DNA of 64,000 nucleotides from Armatimonadota bacterium. Lineage in GTDB: Bacteria > Armatimonadota > Fimbriimonadia > Fimbriimonadales > Fimbriimonadaceae. Positions 18,046 to 26,467 of this stretch are shown here, piece by piece; the first letter of the stretch is position 1, and each line of letters opens with the position of its first letter. The notes below the pieces were generated by a model. That model was not told where the DNA came from. It worked only from the letters and a program-made list of their open reading frames with translations, and ran no database searches. The DNA lies in the NCBI GenBank assembly GCA_018268315.1, contig JAFDWU010000004.1:188159-252158 (forward strand), read 5' to 3'. Both the position numbers and the translations under genes were made by a program.

Positions 18046-18942
18046 ATGGCTGGCCCAATCCTGATTGGAGTCATGGGGCCGACTGCCAGCGGCAAATCTG
18101 ACCTTGCCGAACACCTTGCGGACAAGTTCAACGCCGCCCTCATCAACGCCGATGCATTCCAGATGTATCGATACATGGACATCGGCACCGGGAAGCCTCT
18201 TGATAAGACTCGCTACGAACTGCTAGACATCCTTGAACCCAGTGAGCGCTCGGGAGCAGGAGAATTCATTAACCGAGCCTTGCCGCAATTGCAGCGGAGC
18301 TATGAGTCTGGGCGCAGCGCGATAGTGGTGGGTGGCACCGGCATGTACATCCGAGCGCTATTCGAGGAGTTTGCCGATATTGCCGCGCCCGCGAGCCAGG
18401 AGCTGAAAGACGAGATCCGCGAAATCGAGGAGAAAGGCGGCTTGGAGTTGTTATTGCGGCGGCTTGAAGAAATTGATCCTCATACAAGCGTTGACAAGCG
18501 CAATCCAGCGAGGGTTAAGCGAGCGCTGGAAAAGGTCCTGGCCCCATCATCACCGAGTTCGTTTAGATTGCCCTATTCGAACCGCATTAAGCTCACAATT
18601 TGTCACGATAAGCCTGTTTTGGAATCAAGAATTGCAACTAGAGTTGAAAAGATGGTGCACAATGGTTGGATATCGGAAACCGAGCGATTAAGGTCTATGG
18701 GGTATGGACCCGATTGTCCGGGCTTTCGAGCCATAGGGTATCGCGCGATGTGGCGCGTTCTCGAAGGCGAAATTAGAGCTGAAGTTGCGATAGAAGAAAC
18801 GGTTAGAGACACCCGTTTGTATGCCAAGCGACAGAGGACATGGCTGAGGAAAGAGCCCGGGCTAATAAGCCTTGAGGGCGATACCAACCTGTTTCTGCGC
18901 GCTGAGGAAATCGTGCGATCAGCCGGAAATAAGGGAGATTAA
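18046..18942 (+). CDS. miaA: tRNA dimethylallyltransferase
   Basis: This 298-residue enzyme adds dimethylallyl to A37 of tRNAs that read UNN codons. It has the P-loop [15 protein letters not shown] at about residues 11-25, '[19 protein letters not shown]' (the substrate DSxQ-equivalent segment), '[16 protein letters not shown]' and '[11 protein letters not shown]', followed by 'GYRAMW' and the C-terminal '[14 protein letters not shown]'. It is followed by hfq after one base, the classical miaA-hfq pairing. Confidence 0.97.
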   Translation: MAGPILIGVMGPTASGKSDLAEHLADKFNAALINADAFQMYRYMDIGTGKPLDKTRYELLDILEPSERSGAGEFINRALPQLQRSYESGRSAIVVGGTGMYIRALFEEFADIAAPASQELKDEIREIEEKGGLELLLRRLEEIDPHTSVDKRNPARVKRALEKVLAPSSPSSFRLPYSNRIKLTICHDKPVLESRIATRVEKMVHNGWISETERLRSMGYGPDCPGFRAIGYRAMWRVLEGEIRAEVAIEETVRDTRLYAKRQRTWLRKEPGLISLEGDTNLFLRAEEIVRSAGNKGD

Positions 18943-18946
18943 ATTG
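18933..18946 (+). promoter_or_regulatory. Shine-Dalgarno deciding the TTG start of hfq
   Basis: GGGAG at 18933-18937, 6 bases before TTG 18944-18946. This site makes TTG the best start, although an open frame extends further upstream inside miaA. Confidence 0.75.
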
Positions 18947-19204
18947 GGTAAAGCCATTAATTTGCAGGATATGTTTTTGAACCAAGTCCGTAAGGAAGGG
19001 ATCGGGGTCACGATCTACCTTACGAACAGCGTTCAATTAAGAGGTCAAGTGCGCGGATTTGACGCATTCACGGTCCTCCTCGACGCGCCCGGCAAACCGA
19101 CGCAGCTTGTTTACAAGCACGCGGTTGCCAGTATCGTGCCATCTAAGGCAGTAGGCGGATATCAGCGGCCAGGCGAATCAGGAGATGAGCATCACGAAGG
19201 TTAA
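18944..19204 (+). CDS. hfq: RNA chaperone Hfq
   Basis: This 86-residue Sm-like protein supports sRNA-mRNA pairing. Sm1 and Sm2 are both visible: '[43 protein letters not shown]' and '[14 protein letters not shown]', with the diagnostic YKHA. The TTG start is supported by GGGAG. The stop TAA (19202-19204) lies in the same reading frame as dapF, with only CGA between it and the likely CTG start of dapF. Confidence 0.95.
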   Translation: MGKAINLQDMFLNQVRKEGIGVTIYLTNSVQLRGQVRGFDAFTVLLDAPGKPTQLVYKHAVASIVPSKAVGGYQRPGESGDEHHEG

Positions 19205-19207
19205 CGA

Positions 19208-20047
19208 CTGAACAATCTTCCCTTCTCTAAGTGGCATGGCTCCGGCAACGATTTTGTGATCGTTGACGCTTGGGCTACTGATTTCAACTTGGATTACACG
19301 GCTCTCGCACGCAGCATCTGCGATCTACACCAAGGTGTCGGCGCTGATGGACTGTTGCTGCTTTCCCACTCATCCAGCGCTGATCTGCGGATGCAGATGT
19401 GGAACCCGGATGGGTCGCTGAGCGAAATGTGCGGCAACGGTTTGCGCTGCCTCGCGCTCTTTGCAAAGGAACGTGGCTACACCAGCGATGAGTTTACGGT
19501 GGAGACCGACGCGGGGCCCCGAAAGTGCCTGATTGTCGGTGATTCCGTCCAGGCTGATATGGGGCCGGCAGGAATGCGGCGCGGTGAGATCGGAATGACC
19601 GGCGATCCCCAGCTCACCTTTATCGATCAAGAACTCGAAGGGTATAAGGCAACCGCAGTTTCGATGGGTAATCCACATCTAGTGCTGTTCGTAGACGACG
19701 TGCACAAAGTGGACCTGCGCCACATTGGCGCTCATTTCGAGCATCACCCGCTTTTCCCGAATCGCGTCAATGTTCACTTTGCCAATGTGGTTGACTCGTC
19801 ACACCTAGAGGTTGTGCACTGGGAGCGAGGCGCTGGCGCAACTCTAGCGTGTGGGACAGGTGTTTGCGCGGTGGCAGTGGCAGGCTTTGCGACACAAAGG
19901 GCAGAGCCAAATGTGAGCGTGAAAGCGCCTGGCGGCCAGCTACAGGTCAGCATTCAAACAGGAATGCGGGTCCAGATGACCGGACCCGCTCGGAAAGTGT
20001 TTGAGGGCTCGTGGCCCTTAGGCAGCTCGACTCAGGTAGTCGTGTAG
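19208..20047 (+). CDS. dapF: Diaminopimelate epimerase (apparent CTG start)
   Basis: This PLP-independent epimerase converts LL- to meso-diaminopimelate for lysine and peptidoglycan synthesis. The essential N-terminal 'FSKWHGSGNDFVIVD' is encoded before the first ATG/GTG/TTG of the frame (GTG 19256), so translation must begin earlier. After the hfq stop the only plausible initiator is CTG 19208, with GAAGG 7 bases before it, giving 279 residues. Catalytic cysteines are in MCGNGLRCLA and ACGTGVCAVA. The frame equals that of hfq, so TAA readthrough would fuse the two. It overlaps the convergent PilZ gene by 30 bases. Confidence 0.9.
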   Translation: MNNLPFSKWHGSGNDFVIVDAWATDFNLDYTALARSICDLHQGVGADGLLLLSHSSSADLRMQMWNPDGSLSEMCGNGLRCLALFAKERGYTSDEFTVETDAGPRKCLIVGDSVQADMGPAGMRRGEIGMTGDPQLTFIDQELEGYKATAVSMGNPHLVLFVDDVHKVDLRHIGAHFEHHPLFPNRVNVHFANVVDSSHLEVVHWERGAGATLACGTGVCAVAVAGFATQRAEPNVSVKAPGGQLQVSIQTGMRVQMTGPARKVFEGSWPLGSSTQVVV

Positions 20048-20635
20048 CAAATATCGGGCGCTGCCGATGTAATCCAAGAACTCGACGCCATAGCCCTGGC
20101 CATCGTTACCTGCATGGGCAACGACGGAAAGCATGCGAACGTTTGAGCCGTCTTCCAGGTTCGCCTGGAATTCAACAAGCGTGCCCTGCTCAAGCGGCTT
20201 TTCAAGGACTGTCCAGGCGCCGCCAATGCTGATGTCGTCAGTAAAACCGTTAACTTCGGTGACCTTCTGCTCGAACTCACCTTCGGTGATCGTTCGAATA
20301 GTGATCGGGATATTCATTCGGTAGCGAGGATATCGGCGTCGATCCACCACTTCCCAAAGTCGATCGGAGAGGCTGACCGAAATACCGCCCTCGCCGCGCT
20401 CAACATTGATAACATCGGCTTCGGCCTTGACGTACTGCGAACGATCATTGACAATGAGCATCGCTCGGCTACCGGCGGTCGCCATCAAGGCGTTGGAGTC
20501 TTCCGTCTTCAGGACAAGCGGCTGAACGGACGACAGCTTGGCGTTAATCGCCACTGCCCCTGAAGGCGCATAGAAAATTACGCGAAGCGGCGCGCCCTCG
20601 CGGAGTCGATCACGAAGCTCAAAAATACTTTCCAC
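20018..20635 (-). CDS. PilZ-domain c-di-GMP receptor (YcgR-like)
   Basis: This 205-residue protein has an N-terminal beta-rich domain of about 95 residues (PilZN/YcgR-N-like) followed by a PilZ domain. The c-di-GMP motifs are intact: RRRYPRYR (RxxxR at about residue 100-107) and DDISIGGAW (D/NxSxxG). It should bind c-di-GMP, possibly that made by the GGDEF protein at the left end. The downstream partner (flagellar brake, pilus or polysaccharide synthesis) cannot be told from context. The start is GTG at 20635. Its 3' end overlaps dapF by 30 bases. Confidence 0.9.
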   Translation of the reverse strand: MESIFELRDRLREGAPLRVIFYAPSGAVAINAKLSSVQPLVLKTEDSNALMATAGSRAMLIVNDRSQYVKAEADVINVERGEGGISVSLSDRLWEVVDRRRYPRYRMNIPITIRTITEGEFEQKVTEVNGFTDDISIGGAWTVLEKPLEQGTLVEFQANLEDGSNVRMLSVVAHAGNDGQGYGVEFLDYIGSARYLLHDYLSRAA

Positions 20636-20677
20636 ACTCTTGTAGTCGGAATTTGTGAGATCAAGATTTAGGGGAAA

Positions 20678-21163
20678 TTACGGGCGGCGAAGGCTTCGCA
20701 TTCGTTCAAGTTCCCTGCGTTCATCCTTCTTCGCAAGCGCCTCGCGCTTATCGTAGTGGCTCTTGCCGCGAGCAAGCCCGATCTCCACTTTCGCTTTGCG
20801 GTTCTTAAAATAGATCTTCAGCGCGACGATCGTGAAGCCCTTTTCCTTGGACTTGCGGTCGATCTGATCGATCTCCCGCTTGTGAAGCAACAGCTTTCGA
20901 TCCCGCCTTCGCTCCGTCTTGTCGAAGCTAGCATTCTCGTAGGGCTCGATGTCGGCGTTGATAAGCCAGGCCTCTCCATTCGTTACCTTACAGTAAGCGT
21001 CGGTTAAATTGGCCCGTCCGTGAAACACGCTTTTGACTTCCGATCCGGCCAGAACCAGCCCGGCTTCAAACGTATCGATGATCTCGTATTCGTGGTAGGC
21101 CTTGCGATTCTGGATCGATTTCGGCGCGCTTTCGGATTTATCCTTTGGCTGCTTCTTCGCCAT
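20678..21163 (-). CDS. smpB: SsrA-binding protein SmpB
   Basis: This 161-residue protein binds tmRNA and is essential for trans-translation. Signatures are 'IQNRKAYHEYEIIDTFEAGLVLAGSEVKSV' (family N..a...Y.I...yeAGi.L.GtEVKS), 'GRANLTDAYCKV', 'NADIEPYENAS', 'RRDRKLLLHKREI' and the C-terminal 'LARGKSHYDKREALAKKDERRE' tail that reaches the ribosome. ATG 21163 (MAKKQ) is preferred to the frame extension because TACAAT ends 9 bases upstream. The tmRNA gene is not in the window. Confidence 0.97.
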   Translation of the reverse strand: MAKKQPKDKSESAPKSIQNRKAYHEYEIIDTFEAGLVLAGSEVKSVFHGRANLTDAYCKVTNGEAWLINADIEPYENASFDKTERRRDRKLLLHKREIDQIDRKSKEKGFTIVALKIYFKNRKAKVEIGLARGKSHYDKREALAKKDERRELERMRSLRRP

Positions 21164-21172
21164 GAGCGTCGC

Positions 21173-21194
21173 ATTGTACCGAACCGGGTACATT
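21173..21194. promoter_or_regulatory. Back-to-back -10 boxes of smpB and the FKBP operon
   Basis: Minus strand TACAAT (21173-21178) lies 9 bases before the smpB ATG. Plus strand TACATT (21189-21194) lies 7 bases before the FKBP GTG at 21202. The start codons are only 38 bases apart, so the two polymerase footprints must overlap. Confidence 0.6.
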
Positions 21195-21201
21195 TCTTAG
21201 C

Positions 21202-22005
21202 GTGAGACCTCCATTCCTTGCCCTCTGTTGCCTTGCGTTTTTGGCGTCGGGCTGCAACAAGAGCAGTTCATCGCCCACCACCGTCCAAGAGCAAGAGAAG
21301 AAGATCGACAAGTCAGGAGCGATCCTCAAGAGCCTAGGAATCAAGGATGTCAAAGTTGGAACCGGGGAAACCGCGGAAGTCGGAGACATTCTCAACGTTC
21401 GCTACAAAGGAAGTCTCCTCAATAAGGTCGTCTTCGACGAAAATATGAGCGAGGGCAAGCCGCCTTTCGGTTTCCGGCTTGGAGTAAGTGCCGTAATCCA
21501 GGGCTGGCAGAAAGGGCTCGTCGGCATGAAAGTCGGCGGAGAAAGGCAACTCGCCATTCCTTCCGACATGGGCTACGCAGATATGGGTAGCGGCGATAAG
21601 ATTCCGCCGTACTCCGACCTGTATTTCGATATCAAGCTTATCGGGATTGTGAAGCCTAACAAGAGCGACACCGTAGCCAGAGAAATCCTTCAAACGGGCT
21701 CAGGCAAGAAGGTGGGGGCCACGGATCTTGTTGATATTAATTTCACGGGCTCGTATATGGATGGGCAGGTTTTCGATAAGACCACTCCTGGTAAACCAAC
21801 AACGTTTCCGATGGATAGCCCCCGCGTACCGCTGGGATTAGCGCGCGCCATGCTTGGCCAGCCCGTCGGAACAAAGCTGCGAGTGACTTTGCCTCCCGCA
21901 GTGGGATTTCAATCGGGAACGGATAATGGTGCGATCCCCGATAACATGATCACGGTCTTTAATCTTGAAATTGTTGCCACACGGCCGAAGCCAGACTCAA
22001 AATGA
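21202..22005 (+). CDS. Lipoprotein with two FKBP-type peptidyl-prolyl isomerase domains
   Basis: This 267-residue protein starts with a lipoprotein signal (LALCCLAFLASGC, lipobox ASGC). Domain one (about residues 50-150) contains 'GDILNVRYKGSL', 'FDENMSEGKPPFGFRLGVSAVIQGWQKGLVGMKVGGERQLAIPSDMGYAD', a good FKBP match. Domain two (about 165-262) is more diverged ('DLVDINFTGSYMDGQVFDKTTP...'), lacks the usual G-W-x-x-G segment and may be structural. It probably acts as a periplasmic folding catalyst. It is the first of a three-gene unit with 4-base overlaps. A related tandem protein lies at 56.4 kb. Confidence 0.9.
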   Translation: MRPPFLALCCLAFLASGCNKSSSSPTTVQEQEKKIDKSGAILKSLGIKDVKVGTGETAEVGDILNVRYKGSLLNKVVFDENMSEGKPPFGFRLGVSAVIQGWQKGLVGMKVGGERQLAIPSDMGYADMGSGDKIPPYSDLYFDIKLIGIVKPNKSDTVAREILQTGSGKKVGATDLVDINFTGSYMDGQVFDKTTPGKPTTFPMDSPRVPLGLARAMLGQPVGTKLRVTLPPAVGFQSGTDNGAIPDNMITVFNLEIVATRPKPDSK

Positions 22006-22640
22006 ATAGGCTAGTGACTCTGCTCGTACTATTGCCCGGCGTCGTAGCATCTGGGCAGGTCGCCAAGGCTGGCGGAAGCTATTCGATGAGGCTGAAGCTT
22101 AAACAAGGACAGGTGTTGTCCTACACCGTCGACTCGAGTACCGGCGCCGCTGGCCAGACTCAGCACTTCACCATGGTCCGCAAATGGACTGTCATCAGTG
22201 CGACAGCCAGCGACTATACGCTGAGAGAGGAACTGCTCGACGTTAAGCTGAATGGACAATCCACATCGCTTGGGAATAAAGGGAGCAATCTACAGATAAA
22301 TGCCTATGGCGAAACCGTCAGCTCTGCCGCTTCCCCGGTGAGTTTGGGTTCACCATTTCCAAAGCGCCCGGTCCGCCTTGGCGAACAATGGTCGATGGCG
22401 ATAACCCAGGTTGGTCTCCGTGGCGTTATGTCCTACAAGCTGACTGGCTTCAAGAACTTGCGCGGTCGCCACGCGGCGGTCATCAAGGAACGCTTCACTT
22501 CAAAGGCCGCCTCAGTTGACGGCCAGGGCGAATTACTCGTCGATATTGCGGATGGGACCATTCTCCAAAGTTCCCTCAGCCTGAAGGTGAACTATGGCAA
22601 CGACACGTCCGTATCCAGAATTGTGATGAAGAGGGTTTGA
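22002..22640 (+). CDS. Exported protein of unknown function
   Basis: This 212-residue protein has a signal peptide (MNRLVTLLVLLPGVVASGQ). The body is beta-rich: 'YSMRLKLKQGQVLSYTVDSST', 'VRKWTVISATASDYTLREELLDVKLNG', 'FPKRPVRLGEQWSMAITQ' and a final 'DIADGTILQSSLSLKVNYG'. This layout (tension between 'G..w.....' and a final conversion of prefactors) resembles the DUF6263-like secreted group, but I cannot name a family with confidence. It overlaps both neighbours by 4 bases (ATGA, TTGA), so it belongs to the FKBP operon. Confidence 0.7.
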   Translation: MNRLVTLLVLLPGVVASGQVAKAGGSYSMRLKLKQGQVLSYTVDSSTGAAGQTQHFTMVRKWTVISATASDYTLREELLDVKLNGQSTSLGNKGSNLQINAYGETVSSAASPVSLGSPFPKRPVRLGEQWSMAITQVGLRGVMSYKLTGFKNLRGRHAAVIKERFTSKAASVDGQGELLVDIADGTILQSSLSLKVNYGNDTSVSRIVMKRV

Positions 22641-23359
22641 GTGGTGCTTCGGTGCTAGCATGCCGTTCCTCCGATCCGGTTGCGGTCAGGTTGCTGGCTC
22701 AGCATCCTAAGGTTTCTTCCGCCGTACACGACGACTTTCCGGGTCTCGGATTTGGCGATAGGGCCATCCTTATCAACGATTTTTCTGTGGCAGTTCGCGG
22801 CCTGCCCGAAATCATGGATAACAACCCACTTGTCTGTGCTAATAAGGCATGCATTCCGGGTCCTGGCGAAACAATGGCTCTTATCGCACTGGCTCCGATT
22901 CTTCGGGCTGGCCTGACACTTGAAGAACTGATCATTCAGACAAACGCTCCGGTTAGCGAACCGGCGCTCGGCCAGTTTATAGGCGATCTTTGCGCGCTTC
23001 TGGCACACGAGCCTTTCGTGGAGCCGGTGGAGTACGAGGAGTGCCTGGTGCTGGTTGCCCGAATGCTCCTTGCTGAGGAGTTGCAGCCTCAGCAGATTGA
23101 CGACCTCTATCAAGAGTCTTACGGGAGATCGTTCTTCGTTCAGCACCTTGAATCCCCGCTTGGAGTTCCACCGGCCGTTCATGGCTCACCGGCTGGTTTT
23201 TACCGCTGTCGCACCGAAAAAGGCGGAGGCGTGACCTTGGTGACTTGCGAGGTGTTTGCCGACCAAAATGGCAAAGCTGGGGCAGCACAGTTGATTCATG
23301 TAATGAACATCATGTGTGGCTTTGAGGAGAACCTCGGAATCCCTGAAAGCGTGAACTAG
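22637..23359 (+). CDS. Shortened ArgC-like protein (N-acetyl-gamma-glutamyl-phosphate reductase homologue)
   Basis: This 240-residue protein aligns with the catalytic/dimerisation half of ArgC. 'AVRGLPEIMDN' matches AVYGLPEL. 'VCANKACIPGPGETMALIALAPILRAGL' matches the active-site stretch VANPGCYPTATLLALAPLLKAGL, with cysteine kept. 'QIDDLYQESYGRSFFV' matches the ELYEEFYADEPFV region. 'GKAGAAQLIHVMNIMCGFEENLGIPE' matches KGASGQAVQNMNLMxGFxExxGL. Only about 35 residues precede this ('AVRLLAQHPKV' recalls ELLRLLxxHPxV), so about 100 residues of the NADP-binding domain are missing. Reductase activity is doubtful. The start is TTG, overlapping the previous stop (TTGA). Confidence 0.65.
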   Translation: MSGASVLACRSSDPVAVRLLAQHPKVSSAVHDDFPGLGFGDRAILINDFSVAVRGLPEIMDNNPLVCANKACIPGPGETMALIALAPILRAGLTLEELIIQTNAPVSEPALGQFIGDLCALLAHEPFVEPVEYEECLVLVARMLLAEELQPQQIDDLYQESYGRSFFVQHLESPLGVPPAVHGSPAGFYRCRTEKGGGVTLVTCEVFADQNGKAGAAQLIHVMNIMCGFEENLGIPESVN

Positions 23360-23392
23360 CGCTTGCGCCGAGCTTCTTTTCGCCTTACGCTG

Positions 23393-23398
23393 TAAACT
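23393..23398 (+). promoter_or_regulatory. -10 box of the MOP-type transporter, leaderless spacing
   Basis: TAAACT, 7 bases before GTG 23406, with no Shine-Dalgarno. Confidence 0.5.
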
Positions 23399-23405
23399 GC
23401 CTCAA

Positions 23406-24758
23406 GTGGGAAGCGTGCTCGAACCGATAACCGAGCCGGTAGCCACCGCTCCCACCCAGCGGGAAATCTTTCGCTTCTACTATCCGCTCGCCCTTTCTTG
23501 GCTTTTCATGGGGCTTGAAGGACCCATTTGCGGCACTGTGCTTTCCCGTCGGCCCGACAGCACCCTTCACCTTGCTTCGCTGCTCGTGATGATGCAGATT
23601 GCAATGTGGATTGAGAGTCCAATCATGGATCTTCTCAGCACCTCCAATACGCTGTCCGATAGCAGAGCCAACTACCTTCAGATCGGGCGATTTACTAAGG
23701 GATTGATGATCTGGGTGACCTTCTTTCACGGGCTGCTCGCCTTCACCCCGCTGTTTGACTTCGTGCTGCTGAGACTGTTTCATGCAGACCCTTCCGTTGT
23801 TGAGGCAATTCGGCCAGGCTTTCGTTTGATGCTCTTCTGGAGCGCATGCATCGGCTGGCGCAGGTTCCTCCAGGGCATCCTAATTCGGAATGGAGTGACA
23901 CGGGCGGTCGGGCAAGGCACCACCGTGCGGGTGTGCTCCCTCGCTGGCACGGCATTCCTTTTGCACCTAACCACTTCTCTGCCGGGAGCAACGCTTGCCG
24001 GATGCGCGCTTTCCGTCTCGGTATTCAACGAGGCAGCATTCATTCACTGGGCGTCTCGCAAGGTTGTCAAGGAGAATTTTTCGGCCCCGAAGCCAAGTGA
24101 CGGCCCGCCTATTTCCTTCCGCCGTCTTCTGGTTTTTCATCTACCGCTCGCCCTGACGACGATGGTGACTCTTAGCCAAGGTCCCATCCTTGTGCATGGC
24201 ATCAATGGAACCGTCGGCGCCGTTCTCACGCTTGCAGGATGGCAAGCCGCCCACGCCTTCATTTGGCTTGCCAGAGCGAGTGGATACGCCTTACCGGAGA
24301 CGGTTATCACGCTTCAGCGGTGCCCAAACGCGGTTCCGGAGTTATGGAAGTTCTGCATTACCGTCGGGATGGCGACATCCGGATTGCTGTTTCTGCTCGG
24401 GTTGTTCGGGATTGATCACTTGCTGTTCACCGGCATCATTCAGGTTAAGCCGGATGTTGAGCCTTACGCGCACATGGCCTTCCTATCGGCAGCGCTCCTG
24501 CCGCTAATCGGGTCGATACAGGGCTTCTTTCGCGGAATGCTCACCGCCGCGCACAAAACGGGATCACGGACGGTTGCGATATTCGTTGCTGCTTCCCTGC
24601 TGATCATCTTCACAAGTTTCGGTTTTGGGGTCTACCCGTCGGCAGTTGTGGTCGCATCGATAATCCTGAACATTGCAATGCTCGGCGAACTGGCGGTGCT
24701 TTGGGCAGCGTGGAAGAAGGTGGAAGCCCAGCGCGCAGAGCTGGTTACCAGTTCCTGA
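23406..24758 (+). CDS. Polytopic membrane protein, MOP flippase superfamily-like (MATE/ANKH-like)
   Basis: This 450-residue protein has about 12 hydrophobic segments. The two halves look like a repeated six-helix bundle: 'FRFYYPLALSWLFMGLEGPI' in the first and 'RLLVFHLPLALTTMVTLSQGPIL' in the second, each with a PLAL-x(8-10)-GPI motif. That pseudo-symmetry and the 'RRFLQGILIRNG' segment recall MATE/MurJ/ANKH-type transporters. The transported molecule is unknown. It has no operon partner. The end overlaps the convergent pseudouridine synthase by 14 bases. Confidence 0.7.
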   Translation: MGSVLEPITEPVATAPTQREIFRFYYPLALSWLFMGLEGPICGTVLSRRPDSTLHLASLLVMMQIAMWIESPIMDLLSTSNTLSDSRANYLQIGRFTKGLMIWVTFFHGLLAFTPLFDFVLLRLFHADPSVVEAIRPGFRLMLFWSACIGWRRFLQGILIRNGVTRAVGQGTTVRVCSLAGTAFLLHLTTSLPGATLAGCALSVSVFNEAAFIHWASRKVVKENFSAPKPSDGPPISFRRLLVFHLPLALTTMVTLSQGPILVHGINGTVGAVLTLAGWQAAHAFIWLARASGYALPETVITLQRCPNAVPELWKFCITVGMATSGLLFLLGLFGIDHLLFTGIIQVKPDVEPYAHMAFLSAALLPLIGSIQGFFRGMLTAAHKTGSRTVAIFVAASLLIIFTSFGFGVYPSAVVVASIILNIAMLGELAVLWAAWKKVEAQRAELVTSS

Positions 24759-25647
24759 GTTGGTCTTCGAACTCCGTTGCGTTGAAGCCAAAGTCGGCAG
24801 GTGGCGCTTGCCAAAGATCAATCACCTCGCCGCTTCTCGGATGCTCAAATCGAAGATATGCCGCGTGAAGCTGCATGGGCCCCTCAGCAATTCCTTTCGG
24901 CGCGTATAGGCGATCACCGAGAACAGGGTAGCCGAGTGACTGCAAGTGAATTCGAATCTGATGTGTGCGACCGGTTTCAAGTCGCGCCCCGACCAGGGTA
25001 GTTCTTCCCCTCGATTCCAACCTTTTGAAATGGGTTACCGCAGCTTTGCCCTTCTGATCAATGGCCATCTTCAGTCTGTTGGTCTTCGAGCGAGCAATGG
25101 GCGCGTTCACGGTAAGCCGTTCGTGGTCGAAGAGCCCCGCAATCACGGCAAGATACCGGCGCTCCGCAGTCTTCTTCTCAATTTGGCGGGCAAGGCGGGC
25201 GTGGGTCGTGTCGTCCTTGGCAACCATGATCAACCCGGTTGTTTCTTTATCCAGACGGTGGACGATCCCGGGCCGAAATGCGCCCCCTGCTTGGGAAAGC
25301 GAGTGGGAACGTGCAAGGAGCGCGTTCACGAGAGACGGCTCTTTGAGGGATGGTGCGGGATGGGTAGCCAGCCCTCGCGGTTTGTTGACCACCAGCAAGA
25401 ATTCATCCTCGAATAAGACCTCAAGCGGAATCTCGGCAGGCGTTAAGTCATGCGCGGCTTGAGCGGGAGGTTCATCAAGTTCCACAACCATGCCCGGCAG
25501 AACCAGAAAACTGGGTTTTCTGGGGGTGCCGTCCACGCGCACCGCCCCCTCCGTAGCAAGCCCTGCAAGCTTTGTCCGGCTATAATCCGGCATATTTTGT
25601 TGCAAAAACTTGTCAAGACGGCTGGATTCGCGAACTTCTAGTCTCAT
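24745..25647 (-). CDS. RluA/RluD-family 23S rRNA pseudouridine synthase
   Basis: This ~300-residue enzyme isomerises uridines in rRNA or tRNA. An N-terminal S4 RNA-binding domain ('SRLDKFLQQNMPDYSRTKLAGLATEGAVRVDGTP') is followed by the catalytic domain with FRPGIVHRLDKETTGLIMVAK, holding the catalytic aspartate, then 'KTAERRYLAVI', 'LVGARLETGRTHQIRIHLQSLGYPVLGD'. ATG 25647 (MRLEVRES) is preferred to 25662 because TATGTT lies 10 bases upstream and the protein then starts as relatives do. The exact target uridines are not predictable. Confidence 0.94.
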   Translation of the reverse strand: MRLEVRESSRLDKFLQQNMPDYSRTKLAGLATEGAVRVDGTPRKPSFLVLPGMVVELDEPPAQAAHDLTPAEIPLEVLFEDEFLLVVNKPRGLATHPAPSLKEPSLVNALLARSHSLSQAGGAFRPGIVHRLDKETTGLIMVAKDDTTHARLARQIEKKTAERRYLAVIAGLFDHERLTVNAPIARSKTNRLKMAIDQKGKAAVTHFKRLESRGRTTLVGARLETGRTHQIRIHLQSLGYPVLGDRLYAPKGIAEGPMQLHAAYLRFEHPRSGEVIDLWQAPPADFGFNATEFEDQLRNW

Positions 25648-25692
25648 AGTGCTATCCAACATATTGGGGTAAAGGACTTGGTAAAGCTACCG

Positions 25693-25698
25693 TATAAT
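25693..25698 (+). promoter_or_regulatory. -10 box of the lipoprotein gene, leaderless spacing
   Basis: A perfect TATAAT sits inside the longest reading frame, 6 bases before GTG 25705. It argues that GTG 25705, not TTG 25678, is the true start. Confidence 0.6.
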
Positions 25699-25704
25699 AT
25701 TGAT

Positions 25705-26400
25705 GTGGGCTGGCGATTTTGGGCATTGTCGCTGCTAATCGGCTTGGCCTTAGCCGGTTGCGGCGGGTCCGATAACGAAAAGGTGTATGCCGAAGGTAGG
25801 CGCATACAGCCCCAAAATACGTCCCCCGGAGCGGCTTCAGCGGCTCGATCTACCCAACAGGGCGCCCCCGCAGAATCTGATTCTTTCCTCACAAAGGCTG
25901 CTAGCCTGACAGGCATTGCGCTTTATGCTGGCGCTTATGTTGATCCAAGCGCGACGATTGCTGAGCAGCATATGGGCAGCGATACGCTCTTCCGCTACGG
26001 CATCATTGCTCCGGATTCACTTGATCGTGTGCAGAATTTCTACCAAGAGCGCTTGAACTGGGACTTGATGCGCTCTAACGGTATCGCGACCTTACAGGGA
26101 AGAACCCTTGGCGGCACGAGCGGCAGCATCAAGATGCAGCAGCTTGATCCCGACCGGACCCGCATTGAGTTTGCCATCACGGTGCCCTCGATAAGCGATG
26201 TACCTGCAGCGCCTTCGGCGGTTGTGCCTCCGACAGGCAACGGTCAGCAGGCCCCTCCTGGCACGGCGATGCCGGGTGTGATCAACCGATCGGGTAGCCC
26301 GCTTGGGCCGGATAACAGCACGAACTACGGAAACGGGCAAACTCTCGGAAATCCGGGCAACGGCGAAGCGGTCGGCTCGGGCCAAAGCTCACCGAACTAG
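25705..26400 (+). CDS. Lipoprotein of unknown function
   Basis: The protein has about 231 residues from GTG 25705. The signal is MGWRFWALSLLIGLALAGC with lipobox LAGC. The mature part has a globular middle ('GIALYAGAYVDPSATIAEQHMGSDTLFRYGIIAPDSLDRVQNFYQERLNW') that reads like a small alpha/beta sensor of the type used to fit p.ga...p..s...........V..FY...L, seen in other secreted bacterial proteins. The C-terminal ~60 residues are low-complexity, rich in Pro, Gly, Asn and Gln. No family name can be given. It is followed by a palindromic repeat, then the convergent E1 beta gene. Confidence 0.7.
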   Translation: MGWRFWALSLLIGLALAGCGGSDNEKVYAEGRRIQPQNTSPGAASAARSTQQGAPAESDSFLTKAASLTGIALYAGAYVDPSATIAEQHMGSDTLFRYGIIAPDSLDRVQNFYQERLNWDLMRSNGIATLQGRTLGGTSGSIKMQQLDPDRTRIEFAITVPSISDVPAAPSAVVPPTGNGQQAPPGTAMPGVINRSGSPLGPDNSTNYGNGQTLGNPGNGEAVGSGQSSPN

Positions 26401-26467
26401 GCAGAGCTTCTACTCAGATTCGACTCCCCGTGTCCTACGTGGTCCTGATCGGTCTTCAGTGCTTTCT

